NCBI GenBank assembly: GCA_031261085.1
Contig: JAISKB010000004.1
Coordinates: 174,572 to 238,571 of the forward strand
DNA from: Christensenellaceae bacterium
Lineage (GTDB): Bacteria > Bacillota > Clostridia > Christensenellales > CAG-138
Length of the DNA stretch: 64,000 bases
Direction of reading: 5' to 3'
Shown here in pieces: positions 1-9,867 of this stretch. The notes under the pieces were generated by a model. The model had not been told where the DNA came from. It did not search any database and saw only the letters and a list, made by a program, of their open reading frames with translations. The stretch's first letter is position 1; every line of letters begins with the position of its first letter. Position numbers and translations under genes: made by a program.

Positions 1-517
1 TCATCACATACTCCAGCGCGTTTACGCGGCGGCGGGTCTTTTCGATTTCGTCGGCCAGCCGGTTGCAAACCTTTTCTACCTCGGCCAGTTCCATGAGCAT
101 CGGCAGCGCTTCGGAAAATATCTGCACCGCGCCATCGAGCTCGGCGCTGGTGGTCATAAAGCCATAGGGGTAGCTGAAGCCTTCGGCGGCGGCCAAGCGC
201 AGCTGCGGCACCTCGATGGAAAGCACATGCTGCACGCCCGCTTCCACCGTTGCGGGCCGCGCGGGGTAGCACAGCGCTTCCTCCACCGCCTCGGCGCTCA
301 TGGTGGCGCGGGCCAGCACAAAGCGCTGCATGGCCGCGGCCAGCTTCTCTTCGACCTGCTCGCGCAGCACGCGGTTGCGCCGCACATAAATGATGAACCG
401 GCGCACCAATTCATCGCGCTTATCCTTCATGAGCTTATGCCCGCGCACGGCCACCTTCTTTTTCCTCTTCAGGTTGGAAAGCTCCATGCGGGTGGGCTTT
501 ACTTGCAGCGTGACCAT
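1..517 (-). CDS. ntpD: V-type ATP synthase subunit D (partial, 3' end outside window)
   Basis: Central-stalk subunit of the rotary V/A-type ATPase; it forms the coiled-coil rotor axle inside the A3B3 head. The visible part starts MVTLQVKPTRMELSNLKRKK, the usual opening of the family, continues as a long charged alpha-helical stretch, and ends in another helix rich in Glu, Arg and Lys where the window cuts it. The start ATG lies 3 bases after the TAG stop of subunit B, so the two are translated as neighbours. About 172 residues are visible against roughly 200-210 for the family, so only the C-terminus is missing. Confidence 0.93.
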   Translation of the reverse strand, partial: MVTLQVKPTRMELSNLKRKKKVAVRGHKLMKDKRDELVRRFIIYVRRNRVLREQVEEKLAAAMQRFVLARATMSAEAVEEALCYPARPATVEAGVQHVLSIEVPQLRLAAAEGFSYPYGFMTTSAELDGAVQIFSEALPMLMELAEVEKVCNRLADEIEKTRRRVNALEYVM

Positions 518-520
518 GGA

Positions 521-1903
521 CTAAGCCTCCTCTTTTTTAGGGAGATAGGTATCCAAATAGGCATCCTTAATGCGCTTGAGCTCGCTGCGCGGCAGTATGG
601 ATAGCAGCTTCCAGCCAATATCCAGCGTCTCTTCGATGGAGCGGTTGGTATAGTAGCCCTGGGATATATACCGGCTCTCAAACGCGTCGGAAAACCGCGC
701 GTATAGTTTATCCACATCGCTCAGCGCGGCGTCGCCCAATATCACCGCCAGCTCCTTTGCGTCCTTCCCGCGGGAATAGGCGGCGAACAGCTGGTTCATG
801 GTGTCGGCGTGATCCTCGCGGGTTTTGCCCTTGCCGATGCCCTTATCCTTTAAGCGGGAAAGCGAGGGCAGCACGTTGATGGGCGGCGTGATGCCGCGGC
901 GGTGCAGGTCCCTCGAAAGTATAATCTGCCCCTCGGTGATATAGCCGGTCAGGTCGGGGATGGGGTGGGTAATGTCGTCCTCCGGCATGGAGAGTATGGG
1001 GATCATCGTGATGGAGCCGGGGTTGCCCTTTATGCGCCCGGCCCGCTCATACATGGTGGCCAGGTCGGTATATAGGTAGCCCGGGTACCCGCGGCGGCCC
1101 GGCACCTCTTTGCGCGCGGCGGATACCTCGCGCAGCGCCTCCGCGTAGTTGGTGATATCGGTGATGATGACCAGCACATGCATGCCCAGATCATATGCCA
1201 AATACTCCGCGGCGGTAAGCGCCATGCGCGGCGTGGCAATGCGCTCTATGGCCGGGTCGTTTGCCAGATTGATGAACGTGACGGTGCGGTCTATCGCGCC
1301 GGTGGCGCGAAAATCGCTGATGAAAAAATCCGCCTCCTCAAAGGTGATGCCCACGGCGGCAAATACCACCGCAAAGCTTTCATCGGTGCCCCGCACGCGG
1401 GCCTGCCGGGCTATTTGCGCGGCCAGGTTGGCATGCGGCAGCCCGCTGCCCGAAAACACCGGCAGCTTTTGCCCGCGCACCAGCGTATTGAGCCCATCGA
1501 TGGCGGAGATGCCGGTTTGTATAAACTCGTTGGGATAATCCCGCGCGGTGGGGTTTATGGGCGCGCCGTTTATATTCAGCATCTTTTCGGGCAGCAGCGC
1601 GGCGCCGCCATCCTTGGGGCGGCCCATGCCGTCAAACACGCGGCCCAGCATATCCGGCGCTACGCCCAGCTCGATGGAGCGGCCCAAAAACCGCGCCTTG
1701 GAATCGGATATCCTAAGCCCCTGCGAGCCCTCAAACAGCTGGAGCAGCGCCTTATCGCCCTGTACCTCCAGCACGCGGCCGCGGCGGATTTCGCCGCTCG
1801 CCTGCTCTATTTCGACCAGCTCATCGTACTTAACGCCCTCCACCTTTTCGACCATCATCAAGGGGCCGGCTACTTCGTTGATTGTGCGGTATTCTTTACG
1901 CAT
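521..1903 (-). CDS. ntpB: V-type ATP synthase subunit B
   Basis: Non-catalytic nucleotide-binding subunit of the A3B3 hexamer. At 460 residues it is full length. The N-terminal beta-barrel (about residues 1-75) is followed by the RecA-like core. The P-loop position reads [19 protein letters not shown], a degenerate Walker A without the GKT lysine, as in all B subunits. The arginine-finger region [17 protein letters not shown] is present. The first codons overlap the end of the A gene by 8 bases, indicating translational coupling in the operon. No defect seen. Confidence 0.97.
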   Translation of the reverse strand: MRKEYRTINEVAGPLMMVEKVEGVKYDELVEIEQASGEIRRGRVLEVQGDKALLQLFEGSQGLRISDSKARFLGRSIELGVAPDMLGRVFDGMGRPKDGGAALLPEKMLNINGAPINPTARDYPNEFIQTGISAIDGLNTLVRGQKLPVFSGSGLPHANLAAQIARQARVRGTDESFAVVFAAVGITFEEADFFISDFRATGAIDRTVTFINLANDPAIERIATPRMALTAAEYLAYDLGMHVLVIITDITNYAEALREVSAARKEVPGRRGYPGYLYTDLATMYERAGRIKGNPGSITMIPILSMPEDDITHPIPDLTGYITEGQIILSRDLHRRGITPPINVLPSLSRLKDKGIGKGKTREDHADTMNQLFAAYSRGKDAKELAVILGDAALSDVDKLYARFSDAFESRYISQGYYTNRSIEETLDIGWKLLSILPRSELKRIKDAYLDTYLPKKEEA

Positions 1904-3671
1904 CCTCGTTACCTCCCTCGGTCAAGGCGCTTATATCTTTGCCAAGCCGCGCCAGCAGCGCTTTATACTGCGCTTCGCACTCCGCTTCGGGCACATATTT
2001 ATAGCGGCCTATATCCTCGCGCACCGGCAGGGACGAAAGCTTTGCAAAGGACGCATCCTTGCCCAGCGCATCCAGGCCCATTTCGTAATAAGAAATGATG
2101 AGCTTTAGCAGCATATACTGCTTGTGGGGCGACGAATAGGTATCCACCTCGTGGAAGGCGTTTTGATGCAGGTAATCCTCGCGGATGGAGCGGGTGGCCT
2201 CCAGCGTAAGCCTATCCTTAAAGCTGAGCGCGTCTATGCCTACCAGGCGCACGATCTCCTCGAGCTCGCTCTCCTCCTGCAGCATAACCATCGTCCTTTG
2301 CACCAAATCGCTCCAGCCCGCGTTCACCTCTTTGTTGAACCAGTCGTTGAGCCTATCCTGGTAGAGCGAGTAGCTCTGCAGCCAGTCGATAGCCGGGAAG
2401 TGGCGGGCATACGCCAGCTTGGCGCTCAGCCCCCAAAATACCTTTACCGTGCGGAGCGTCGCCTGCGAAACCGGCTCACTGATATCGCCGCCCGGCGGTG
2501 AGACCGCGCCTATGGCGGTGACCGCCCCGGTTCTACCCTCGCTGCCCAGCGTAACCACCATGCCCGCGCGCTCGTAGAACTCCGCCAAGCGGCTGCCCAA
2601 ATAAGCGGGGTAGCCCTCCTCGCCCGGCATCTCCTCGAGGCGGCCGCTCATCTCGCGCAGCGCCTCGGCCCAGCGGGAGGTGGAATCCGCCATGATGGCC
2701 ACCTTATAGCCCATATCGCGGAAGTATTCGGCGATGGTGATGCCGGTGTAAATGGAGGCTTCCCGCGCCGCCACCGGCATGTCGGAGGTGTTGGCTATGA
2801 GCACGGTGCGCTTCATGAGCGAAAGCCCGGTGCGGGGGTCCTTAAGCTCGGGGAACTCCATGAGCACATCCGTCATTTCGTTGCCGCGCTCGCCGCAGCC
2901 CACATATACGATAATATCGGCATCCGCCCACTTGGCCAGCTGATGCTGCACCACGGTTTTGCCGCTGCCGAAGGGGCCGGGCACCGCCGCCACACCGCCC
3001 TTTGCCACCGGGAACAGCGTATCGATAACGCGCTGGCCGGTGATCATAGGCTCGCTGGGCGCCAATTTTTGGGCATAGGGGCGGCCGCGGCGTACAGGCC
3101 ACTTTTGCAGCATGGGCAGCGCCACCTCCCCCTCCTTTGTTTTGAGCTTGGCAATGGGGGTAACGATGTTATAATCGCCCTCGGCAATGTGGGTAAGCTC
3201 GCCCAAAGCACCGGGCGGCACCAGCACCTTGTGCAGCACCGCCTCGGTTTCCTGCACGGTGCCCAATATATCCCCGGCCTGCAGCTGGTCGCCCACCTTG
3301 GCCACCGGCACAAAGTGCCACAGCTTTTGGTGGTCGAGCGAATCCACCACGATGCCGCGGGTAATGCGATCGCCCAGCTGTTCTTTTATTTTAGCCAGCG
3401 GGCGCTGTATGCCATCGTAAATCGCTTCTATAAGCCCCGGCGCCAGCTCGACCGAAAGCGGCGCGCCGGTGCTCTCCACAGGTTCGCCGGGGCCTATGCC
3501 GCCGGTTTCTTCGTATACCTGTATAGAAGCCTTATCGCCGTGCAGCTCGATGACCTCGCCTATCAGCTTTTTGTCGGATACGCGCACAACGTCATACATC
3601 TGCACATCCGCCATGCCGCTCGCCACGATTAAGGGCCCGGAAACCTTGACTATAGTGCCTTGTGTTGCCAT
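1896..3671 (-). CDS. ntpA: V-type ATP synthase catalytic subunit A
   Basis: Catalytic ATPase subunit of the V/A-type rotary enzyme. It has 591 residues. The Walker A motif GPFGSGKT lies at residues 232-239, and the A-subunit-specific bulge domain (about residues 115-190) separates it from F-type beta subunits. The catalytic block [10 protein letters not shown] follows about 20 residues later, and the glutamate-rich [13 protein letters not shown] segment is intact. It begins directly after the subunit F stop with no gap and overlaps subunit B at its end. Whether the complex hydrolyses or makes ATP cannot be read from this gene. Confidence 0.98.
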   Translation of the reverse strand: MATQGTIVKVSGPLIVASGMADVQMYDVVRVSDKKLIGEVIELHGDKASIQVYEETGGIGPGEPVESTGAPLSVELAPGLIEAIYDGIQRPLAKIKEQLGDRITRGIVVDSLDHQKLWHFVPVAKVGDQLQAGDILGTVQETEAVLHKVLVPPGALGELTHIAEGDYNIVTPIAKLKTKEGEVALPMLQKWPVRRGRPYAQKLAPSEPMITGQRVIDTLFPVAKGGVAAVPGPFGSGKTVVQHQLAKWADADIIVYVGCGERGNEMTDVLMEFPELKDPRTGLSLMKRTVLIANTSDMPVAAREASIYTGITIAEYFRDMGYKVAIMADSTSRWAEALREMSGRLEEMPGEEGYPAYLGSRLAEFYERAGMVVTLGSEGRTGAVTAIGAVSPPGGDISEPVSQATLRTVKVFWGLSAKLAYARHFPAIDWLQSYSLYQDRLNDWFNKEVNAGWSDLVQRTMVMLQEESELEEIVRLVGIDALSFKDRLTLEATRSIREDYLHQNAFHEVDTYSSPHKQYMLLKLIISYYEMGLDALGKDASFAKLSSLPVREDIGRYKYVPEAECEAQYKALLARLGKDISALTEGGNEDA

Positions 3672-4007
3672 CTATTTCTCCTCCGCAAAAAGAATATCCG
3701 TACCAATCGCCTTTTCGACATTGGCTTTGATGTTGGCCATCGATACCCCGGATGCGCCGTGCGAATCCGGTATGGGGATAATGGCCGGGTAGGTTTCGGT
3801 TTTATATTTTTCGACCGCTTCGCCGCAGGCCGCAAACAACGGCTCCGTGATGAAGATGACTTTATATTCCTGCCGCGCCAGGCGATGTATGAGGTGCGAA
3901 ACCTTATCGGCATCCGTCTCGTCAAACACCCTTAGGCCCACAGCCTTGGCCAGCAATACGGAGTCGCGGTCGCCTATGATTGCAATATCCGCCCGTTTAT
4001 CAGCCAT
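3672..4007 (-). CDS. ntpG: V-type ATP synthase subunit F
   Basis: Small central-rotor subunit that sits with subunit D at the base of the A3B3 head. The protein is 111 residues from the ATG at 4007 (MADKRADIAIIGDRDSVLLA) and carries the family's N-terminal IGDRDSV motif. A GTG three codons upstream (4016) is also possible: an AGAAAGG element lies about 4 bases from the GTG and 13 from the ATG, so the start is uncertain. Either start overlaps the end of the subunit C gene. Called NtpG in Enterococcus hirae. Confidence 0.93.
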   Translation of the reverse strand: MADKRADIAIIGDRDSVLLAKAVGLRVFDETDADKVSHLIHRLARQEYKVIFITEPLFAACGEAVEKYKTETYPAIIPIPDSHGASGVSMANIKANVEKAIGTDILFAEEK

Positions 4008-4980
4008 ACAACTCACGCAGCCTTTCTGTAATCACGCTCTCAAGCAGCCCGTTGCGCTTGGCCGTGAGCACCAGCCGCACGCAAAGCGCCTCCTGCTCCC
4101 GGGCCAGCACATACCCTATGACGGGCGCGATGCTCTCGTTATCGAACTTTGCGCCGGCGCACTTGCGTATGAGGTAATTATCCCTCTCGCGCTCCAGCAC
4201 ATGCAGTCCCTCGCCCTTGCCCAGCGCCTCGAACGCGCGCAAGATGCCCTCCCGCGCGCTGCCGGTGGCAATCAACCGCCCCACGCCCTCGATGGGCGCT
4301 TCCAACGCCGCCGCCAAGCGGGAATGCGGTATTTCCCCCGCGGGCAGCAGCGCGGCGCGCAGCCCTTGCGCATCGCCGTGCATGGCCCGCATCCGCAGCA
4401 ATATGAGCACGTTGTCAAAATCGGCCCGCGCTTTAAAATAGCCCACCACAAACGGGTCTTTCGTATCGTAGGCATATTGTACATACGCCCCGTCCAAGGC
4501 CGTGGATATCCGCGCCGGGTCCACCCCGCCCGCAAAGCTCTGCTCCAAAGCGTCCAGCGCCCCGCGGAAGATATCCGGCAGGCCGCGATAATCCGTCGTT
4601 TCTACCATGTGCTTAAGCACGCCCGGGTCATAAACGCCACCCTGCATCAGCGCGGGCGCCTCCTTGCCCTGCGTAAGCCGCAGCTTTAACAGCAGCTTTA
4701 GGTTATGCACATCGGCCTTCATCAAAAAAACATCCGTGAGCGTTGGCGCAAACGAAACCTCCCGCGCCAGCGTATAGGCGGCGTCCACCTCGTTGGCCAC
4801 CATCCGCTCGGCATCCAGCAGCGTAGCATCCGGCATGCCGCCATAGCCCACATCCAAAAGCTGGCGCAGGGCGTCTGGGCCGCTGCCCTCTATCATGCGC
4901 TGCAGCCTGTCGCGGCCGAGCAAGTCCTTTTCGTGGCAGCGTATGCGCGATATGCCGTAAATGGCGCTGCTCTGTGGCAT
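4000..4980 (-). CDS. ntpC: V-type ATP synthase subunit C
   Basis: Subunit C (homologue of yeast subunit d) couples the D/F rotor axle to the membrane proteolipid ring. It has 326 residues, about the family length, and is almost wholly alpha-helical with repeated motifs such as ANEVDAAYTLAREVSFAPTL and HNLKLLLKLRL that recur in the three-fold internal repeat of this family. The start MPQSSAIYGISRIRCHEKDLL lies 15 bases after the subunit E stop. The assignment rests on helical pattern, length and position between E and F in a canonical operon. Confidence 0.93.
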   Translation of the reverse strand: MPQSSAIYGISRIRCHEKDLLGRDRLQRMIEGSGPDALRQLLDVGYGGMPDATLLDAERMVANEVDAAYTLAREVSFAPTLTDVFLMKADVHNLKLLLKLRLTQGKEAPALMQGGVYDPGVLKHMVETTDYRGLPDIFRGALDALEQSFAGGVDPARISTALDGAYVQYAYDTKDPFVVGYFKARADFDNVLILLRMRAMHGDAQGLRAALLPAGEIPHSRLAAALEAPIEGVGRLIATGSAREGILRAFEALGKGEGLHVLERERDNYLIRKCAGAKFDNESIAPVIGYVLAREQEALCVRLVLTAKRNGLLESVITERLRELYG

Positions 4981-4995
4981 ATGGCTACCTCTCTT

Positions 4996-5598
4996 TTATT
5001 GAAATAATATTTGGGCCACACCGGCCGTTTCGGCCCCGCGCAGGTCGCGCAATATCGCCTCAAACGAGCAGTTGATCTCGTACCCTTCCGCTATCAAAAA
5101 GAACCCGCCGCAAATACCCGGCCGGGGCTGGCCCAGCGTGAGCGCGGCCTTGCCCTTTTGCAGCAACGCGGCGTTTACGGCCGCGAGCAGCGGCTCTATG
5201 CGCGCCGCATCCGCCTGCGCGGGCTCCACCCGTTCGCCGCCCTCGCTGTTTTCTTGCAGCAAGCGATTGAGCAACGCATCCCGCGCCGGCCCGCTTTCGC
5301 CGCCCAGCTGTTTTAGCGCCTCGTCGAAGGCCGCGTCCACCACAACGTGCTTTTGCGCAAGCGCGTACTTGCGGCTGTCCAGCTCGGCATTGGTGCGGCT
5401 GCGCTCGAGGATATCCGCATGGGCGCGCTTGGCGCGCTTGGCGGCGTCATCCTCTATGCGGCGCACTTCGGTTTCGGCGCGCTCCGCAACCACGGCGGCC
5501 TGCGCCTTCGCATCGGCTATCATGGAGTCGGCCTCCACGCGGGCGGAATCCAATATGCAGGACAGGAGCTTTTCGCCGTTGTTCAAATCGTTTGCCAT
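4996..5598 (-). CDS. ntpE: V-type ATP synthase subunit E
   Basis: Peripheral-stalk (stator) subunit that pairs with subunit G/H to hold the A3B3 head. It has 200 residues. The N-terminal half (about 1-100) is a long charged helix rich in Ala, Glu and Lys suited to a right-handed coiled coil with the small H/G subunit, and the C-terminal half is a globular alpha/beta domain ending in GAETAGVAQILFQ. It lies 30 bases after the proteolipid gene and 15 before subunit C. Confidence 0.92.
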   Translation of the reverse strand: MANDLNNGEKLLSCILDSARVEADSMIADAKAQAAVVAERAETEVRRIEDDAAKRAKRAHADILERSRTNAELDSRKYALAQKHVVVDAAFDEALKQLGGESGPARDALLNRLLQENSEGGERVEPAQADAARIEPLLAAVNAALLQKGKAALTLGQPRPGICGGFFLIAEGYEINCSFEAILRDLRGAETAGVAQILFQ

Positions 5599-5628
5599 AT
5601 CAAATCTCCCACAGTTCTTTCAAAAAGC

Positions 5629-6123
5629 TCAAACCTGCACGCCATTGACCATCAGGAAGGAGAACAGCAGCGCAAGCACCGCGTAGGTTTCTACCATGAC
5701 GGTGAATATGAGCGCCTTGCCGGATTCTTCGGGGCGCTTGCCCACCAGCATGATGCCCGCCGCCGCGGTTTTGCCCTGCGCGATAGCCGAAAGGAACCCG
5801 CCAAACGCGGCAGGCAGCGCGGCGAAAAACAGCTGCAGGCCCGCCGCTGTGGAAATAGCGGCGCCGCCGCCCCCCAGCAGGTGCGCCTTGGATGCGATGA
5901 CGAAGCCTATCAGCAGGCCATAGATGCCCTGCGTACCCGGCAGCAGCTGCAGCACCAGCACCGAGCCGAACTTATCGGGATCCTCAGCGATAATCGCCGC
6001 ACCGGCTTCACCGGCATGCCCCACGCCTATAGCCGAGCCTATGCCCGCAAACATGGCGGAAAACACCGCCCCGGCCGCCGCCAAAAGCTGCCCGTTGCTG
6101 CCGATAAAATTGAAAAATGTCAT
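5629..6123 (-). CDS. ntpK: V-type ATP synthase proteolipid subunit K, predicted Na+-binding
   Basis: Membrane rotor-ring subunit that carries the transported ion. The 164-residue protein has four transmembrane helices as two homologous hairpins, the doubled form found in V-type rings. Residues T64, Q65 and Y68 (motif PGTQGIYG), Q116 (SAIAQGKTA) and E145 (VETYA) correspond to the Na+ ligands T64, Q65, Y68, Q110 and E139 of Enterococcus hirae NtpK. From that I infer Na+ rather than H+ transport. It is separated from subunit I by about 85 bases. Confidence 0.95.
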   Translation of the reverse strand: MTFFNFIGSNGQLLAAAGAVFSAMFAGIGSAIGVGHAGEAGAAIIAEDPDKFGSVLVLQLLPGTQGIYGLLIGFVIASKAHLLGGGGAAISTAAGLQLFFAALPAAFGGFLSAIAQGKTAAAGIMLVGKRPEESGKALIFTVMVETYAVLALLFSFLMVNGVQV

Positions 6124-6208
6124 TGCCCTAACCCTCCAAATAGTATTAATTTCGATTGTATAGCGGTTAAATCGTATGTATCTTCAGCGAAGCCTCGCTG
6201 TATAAATG

Positions 6209-8131
6209 TTATTCCTTCGCTATTTCTACATGCCGGGGCGCATACTTAAGCGGGGTAAACACATTGCTGCCAACCTCGTAGAACTTGCCAAAAAACTCGA
6301 CATATTGCAGCCGCGCCGTGTGTATGAAGCAGCCCAGCGTGCTGATTGCCATCATGAACAGATGCAGCCCTATCGAGAGCACCGCCGTAATGGCAAAGCC
6401 TATCGCGGTAAGCACGATGTTGCCCTTAAACGCCGCAAACAGCATATCCCAGCACAGCGTGTTGAGCACCAGCCCAATCACCCCGGTAGAAAGCCCCAGC
6501 GCGAAAATACGCGCATATGACAGCACATCGCCCAGCCACGCGGTCACATCATAGAGCTTGCCCGCGCCGGATACAAACCGCCCCGGGGTAAAGCCCTTGG
6601 CCCGCCCGGAAAACAAAAATACCGCCGCCGCCGCGCCAATCGCCATCCATTGCCCCACCGTGGCCACCGCCTTGGGGAAGCCTACCGCGGGCGACGCCAG
6701 CATCAGCAGGCCGGATATGATGATCAGCCAGCAGAAGTTATCGATGATGGCCCCCCACCAATCCTTTTGCTGTATGCAGCGCCAGGTGGCGATGCACACC
6801 GCGAAGAACATATGCACGATGCCCAGCCCCGCGCACACGGCCAGCATGGGTATGGGCTGCGCCGCGGAGTCGATGAGCGGGAACCAGCTCGCAAACGGCA
6901 GGCCCTTAAATATATCGGGCCACGACATACCGGCAAACGTGCCAAACAGCAGCCCCATAAATATGGTGGAAATGCCGCCCTGCAGCAGCACCCTGGCCAG
7001 CGATTCCATCATGCCCTTGGGCCTGATGAAGCGCAAAAACAAGTAGGCGCCCACCGCCAGCACGATGCCGTAGGCGGTATCCGAAAGCATCATGCCAAAA
7101 AAGATAAAATAGAACGGCGCAAACAGCGGCGTGCCATCGATGCCGCTTGCCGCCGGCATGGAATATAGGCCGGTGACCGCCTCGTAAGGGGCAATCAGCC
7201 TGGAATTTTTAAGCACCGTGGGCACATCGTCCTCCGGCCCCGGGTCGGCAAAGGCAATGTAATACTTGGAGGTCAGCCGCTCCAGCGTCTCGTGTATCAG
7301 CTCCGTCTGGTCGCTGCGCGCCCAGCCCTCCAGCAAAAACGTGGTGTGGGTGCCGCCCAGGCTGGCACACCCCACCGCCAGGTCGCGCTCTATAATGGCG
7401 GCGTCCTGCGCACAGCACAAGGCCGCGCGCTGTGCGCCCAGCGCGCCCAGCTCCGCAAGCAGCGCCTCTTCCTTTTGCGCCAGCGCCTCGATTTCGGCCG
7501 TTAAGGCCGTTATGTTTTGCTGCGGCGTACCGCTAAGCTGCGGGAAGTTATATTCTTTAAACGCCATGTTTTTAAGCCTTGCCGTCACCTCGGCATAGGC
7601 CGGCGCCAAGCAGGCAATAAGCACGGCTCTGTCCTTTTCGCCGCCATATACCTCGGCCGCTGCGCCAAGCTCCTGTAACGCCTGCAGCCCCTCTTCGGGC
7701 AAAAAGCCCGTGATGTAACGTATGGATTCGGTAGCGTGGATACTTTCGATGCCGCTCGTGAGAGAGCGCCAAGGCTCCAGCGCCGCAATCAGCGCCCGCC
7801 GCTTATCGATATCGCCGCGCAGGCCGCCGCGCGCCCTGTCCAGCTCTTCCACCTGCTCGCACAGCTGCATCGCCGCGGGCAGCCCCTCCTTTAGCGCCTT
7901 GGCGCCATATATGGGCTTGGGCCCCAGGCCCGCTTTGGGCGCAAACGGCTTTAGCTGCTGCTGCGCGCTCTGCAGCCTTTGCACGCGGCTTTCGAGCAGC
8001 GGCAAATCGCCGCCCTCCGCCGTTTGGGAGGATAGTATTTCTACCGCGCCCAGCGCCTGCAATGCCCCGAGTATTGATTTTTCTTCGGATTTGAGCCCAA
8101 GCAGCGTGAGCCGTTTCATGGGTACAATCAT
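6209..8131 (-). CDS. ntpI: V-type ATP synthase subunit I
   Basis: Membrane stator subunit that forms the ion half-channels against the K ring, equivalent to eukaryotic subunit a. The 640-residue protein has a soluble N-terminal half (about 1-310) with coiled-coil stretches and a C-terminal half with about seven or eight transmembrane helices. The conserved segment FPLIDSAAQPIPMLAVCAGL and the late GKLYDVTAWLGDVLSYARIF motif with its essential arginine are present. The ATG overlaps the stop of the preceding small subunit (ATGA). A second Met at residue 5 is an alternative start. Confidence 0.96.
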   Translation of the reverse strand: MIVPMKRLTLLGLKSEEKSILGALQALGAVEILSSQTAEGGDLPLLESRVQRLQSAQQQLKPFAPKAGLGPKPIYGAKALKEGLPAAMQLCEQVEELDRARGGLRGDIDKRRALIAALEPWRSLTSGIESIHATESIRYITGFLPEEGLQALQELGAAAEVYGGEKDRAVLIACLAPAYAEVTARLKNMAFKEYNFPQLSGTPQQNITALTAEIEALAQKEEALLAELGALGAQRAALCCAQDAAIIERDLAVGCASLGGTHTTFLLEGWARSDQTELIHETLERLTSKYYIAFADPGPEDDVPTVLKNSRLIAPYEAVTGLYSMPAASGIDGTPLFAPFYFIFFGMMLSDTAYGIVLAVGAYLFLRFIRPKGMMESLARVLLQGGISTIFMGLLFGTFAGMSWPDIFKGLPFASWFPLIDSAAQPIPMLAVCAGLGIVHMFFAVCIATWRCIQQKDWWGAIIDNFCWLIIISGLLMLASPAVGFPKAVATVGQWMAIGAAAAVFLFSGRAKGFTPGRFVSGAGKLYDVTAWLGDVLSYARIFALGLSTGVIGLVLNTLCWDMLFAAFKGNIVLTAIGFAITAVLSIGLHLFMMAISTLGCFIHTARLQYVEFFGKFYEVGSNVFTPLKYAPRHVEIAKE

Positions 8132-8436
8132 GCCTTTGCCCTCTCCAATATATAGGCGGCCGCGCCCGGAAGGCGCGCCATGGCCGCTTCCTTGGCGGCA
8201 TCCGCCTCCCGCGCGTTCTTTTCGCGTATCCCTTCGGCTATGCGCTTGCCCTCTTCCTCGGCGTTGCTCGCGGCGGCCTGCACCGCGGCCCGCCCCTGTG
8301 CGGCGGCCTGTTCTACTCGCTGCGCCGCGCGCGCGCCGGCCGCGGCGAGCAGCTCCCGCCCTTGCCGCTGCGCATCCTTTTTAAGCGCCGCCGCCTGCGC
8401 CTCGGCGTTGGTTACCTGTTCGATGATGGATGGCAA
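8128..8436 (-). CDS. ntpF: V-type ATP synthase subunit H/G (stator coiled coil)
   Basis: Small peripheral-stalk subunit that forms a coiled coil with subunit E. It has 102 residues, almost entirely Ala, Glu, Gln, Arg and Lys, with no aromatic core. That is the expected make-up of AhaH/NtpF proteins, which are recognised by composition and position more than by motif. It is the first gene of the ATPase operon, about 110 bases downstream of a well-formed promoter, and overlaps subunit I by 4 bases. Confidence 0.88.
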   Translation of the reverse strand: MPSIIEQVTNAEAQAAALKKDAQRQGRELLAAAGARAAQRVEQAAAQGRAAVQAAASNAEEEGKRIAEGIREKNAREADAAKEAAMARLPGAAAYILERAKA

Positions 8437-8550
8437 AACCCTTTACCTCCCTAATAAAATATATGGTGATTAGGCATGGTGCCGTAACGGTTTAAAAACG
8501 CATTACGCGCAAAAAACGGCTTAACTGATTTTTAACATAGATGTATATGT

Positions 8551-8579
8551 ATTGTACCTTGAATTTGGACTTGGGGCAA
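8551..8579 (-). promoter_or_regulatory. Sigma-A promoter of the V-ATPase operon
   Basis: On the minus strand a -35 box TTGCCC (8574-8579) and a -10 box TACAAT (8551-8556) are separated by exactly 17 bases. Transcription would start near 8544, leaving a leader of about 105 bases before the first ATPase gene. The upstream gene upp has its own terminator, so the ATPase genes are probably a separate unit. Confidence 0.75.
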
Positions 8580-8650
8580 GCCAATTTGACAACTTTCTGC
8601 CAAAATTCCAATTAGATCAAAGAATTCTTGTCAAGGTTAATAAACGGAGC

Positions 8651-8691
8651 AAAAAAGCGCGGCTTCAAGAACCCCTCTTTAAAAGCCGCGC
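8651..8691 (-). terminator. Rho-independent terminator of the upp operon
   Basis: On the minus strand the perfect stem GCGCGGCTT / AAGCCGCGC encloses a loop of about 17 bases and is followed directly by TTTTTT. It closes the prmC-prfA-upp transcription unit before the V-ATPase promoter. Confidence 0.88.
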
Positions 8692-8717
8692 AAGCCATCC
8701 TTTGGTTGCCAACGGTT

Positions 8718-9347
8718 TTATTTCGTCCCAAACAGGCGGTCGCCCGCATCGCCAAGGCCGGGCACAATGTATCCATGGTCGTTGAGGTGGTCGTCTACCG
8801 CGGCGATAAACACATCCACATCCGGGTGCGCCGCCCGCACCGCTTTGATGCCCTCCGGCGCGGCGATGAGGCAAACCAGCTTCACGCTTTTGCTGCCGGC
8901 GCGCTTTACCACGTTGATGCCCGCCACCGCGGAACCGCCCGTGGCCAGCATAGGGTCTACGATGAAGATATCCCGCTCGCTGATATCCGGCGGCAGCTTG
9001 CAGTAATAATCCACAGGGGTGAGTGTTTCCGGGTCGCGGTAGAGGCCGATATGCCCCACCTTGGCCGCAGGGATTAACGAGAGCATACCATCCACCATGC
9101 CCAGCCCCGCGCGCAGTATGGGCACGATGCCCAGCTTTTTGCCCGAAAGCACCTGGGTTCTTGCCTCCGCCACCGGCGTTTTAACGGTGGTTTCGCTAAG
9201 GGTCAAGTCCCGCGTGGCTTCGTAGGTAAGCAGCATGGCCAGCTCGCTGACCAGTTCACGGAATTCCTTTGAGCCGGTTTTTTCATCGCGCAGCAGGGTA
9301 AGCTTGTGCTGCACCAACGGGTGGTTGATAACCGTAACGTTTCCCAT
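8718..9347 (-). CDS. upp: Uracil phosphoribosyltransferase
   Basis: Cytosolic pyrimidine salvage enzyme converting uracil and PRPP to UMP. It has 209 residues, the usual length. The PRPP-binding loop is [13 protein letters not shown] (around residues 128-140), and the uracil-binding C-terminus [18 protein letters not shown] is intact. It is the last gene of the DUF1385-prmC-prfA-sua5-ptp-rpiB-upp run and sits 47 bases after rpiB. In Bacillus upp is also the last gene before the ATP synthase operon. Confidence 0.98.
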   Translation of the reverse strand: MGNVTVINHPLVQHKLTLLRDEKTGSKEFRELVSELAMLLTYEATRDLTLSETTVKTPVAEARTQVLSGKKLGIVPILRAGLGMVDGMLSLIPAAKVGHIGLYRDPETLTPVDYYCKLPPDISERDIFIVDPMLATGGSAVAGINVVKRAGSKSVKLVCLIAAPEGIKAVRAAHPDVDVFIAAVDDHLNDHGYIVPGLGDAGDRLFGTK

Positions 9348-9394
9348 AATTTTTCAATCCTTTCGATTTTAACACGCGCCCGTCCGTGATTGGG

Positions 9395-9838
9395 TTACCT
9401 CTCACTTTCGTAGCGCGTGATTTTATCTATGCGGTTTTGATGCCGTCCGCCGGTGAAATCGGTGGCCAGCCATACGGCCACAATTTCTTTGGCAAGCTCT
9501 ATGCCTATTATGCGCCCGCCCAGGGCGAGCATATTGCTGTCGTTGTGTTCGCGGGTAAGCCGCGCCATCAGCGGGTCGGTACACAGCGCGCAGCGTATGC
9601 CCTTCACCTTGTTGGCGGCGATGCTCACGCCTATGCCGGTGCCGCATATCACAATGCCCCTATCGGCTTCGCTCCGCGCCACCGCTTCCCCGCAGGGGAG
9701 GGCAAAGTCGGCATAGTCCACACTGCCGCTATCGTGGCAGCCCAAATCGACCACGCTGTGCCCCAGCCCTTGCAAAAACGGGATGAGAATTTGTTTATAC
9801 TCATACCCGCCGTGATCGTTTGCTATCGCTATGTTCAT
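9395..9838 (-). CDS. rpiB: Ribose-5-phosphate isomerase B
   Basis: Interconverts ribose 5-phosphate and ribulose 5-phosphate in the pentose phosphate pathway. It has 147 residues, typical for the RpiB/LacAB family. Family marks are ANDHGGYEYK near the N-terminus, the CGTGIGVSIAANKVKGIRCAL active-site segment around residue 66 and HNDSNMLALGGR further on. Position between the phosphatase gene and upp matches the Bacillus ywlE-rpiB-upp order, although glyA and ywlG of that cluster are absent here. Confidence 0.97.
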   Translation of the reverse strand: MNIAIANDHGGYEYKQILIPFLQGLGHSVVDLGCHDSGSVDYADFALPCGEAVARSEADRGIVICGTGIGVSIAANKVKGIRCALCTDPLMARLTREHNDSNMLALGGRIIGIELAKEIVAVWLATDFTGGRHQNRIDKITRYESER

Positions 9839-9867
9839 AGTATGCTCCTACGCTTCTATTCTATTTA

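Noticed and set aside
1178..2098. Long open frame on the plus strand opposite the V-ATPase A and B genes (306 codons).
   Set aside because: It is the shadow of the G+C-rich coding strand; there is no ribosome site and the product has no recognisable domain. The same applies to other long antisense frames, for example at 22796-23728 and 36938-37738.
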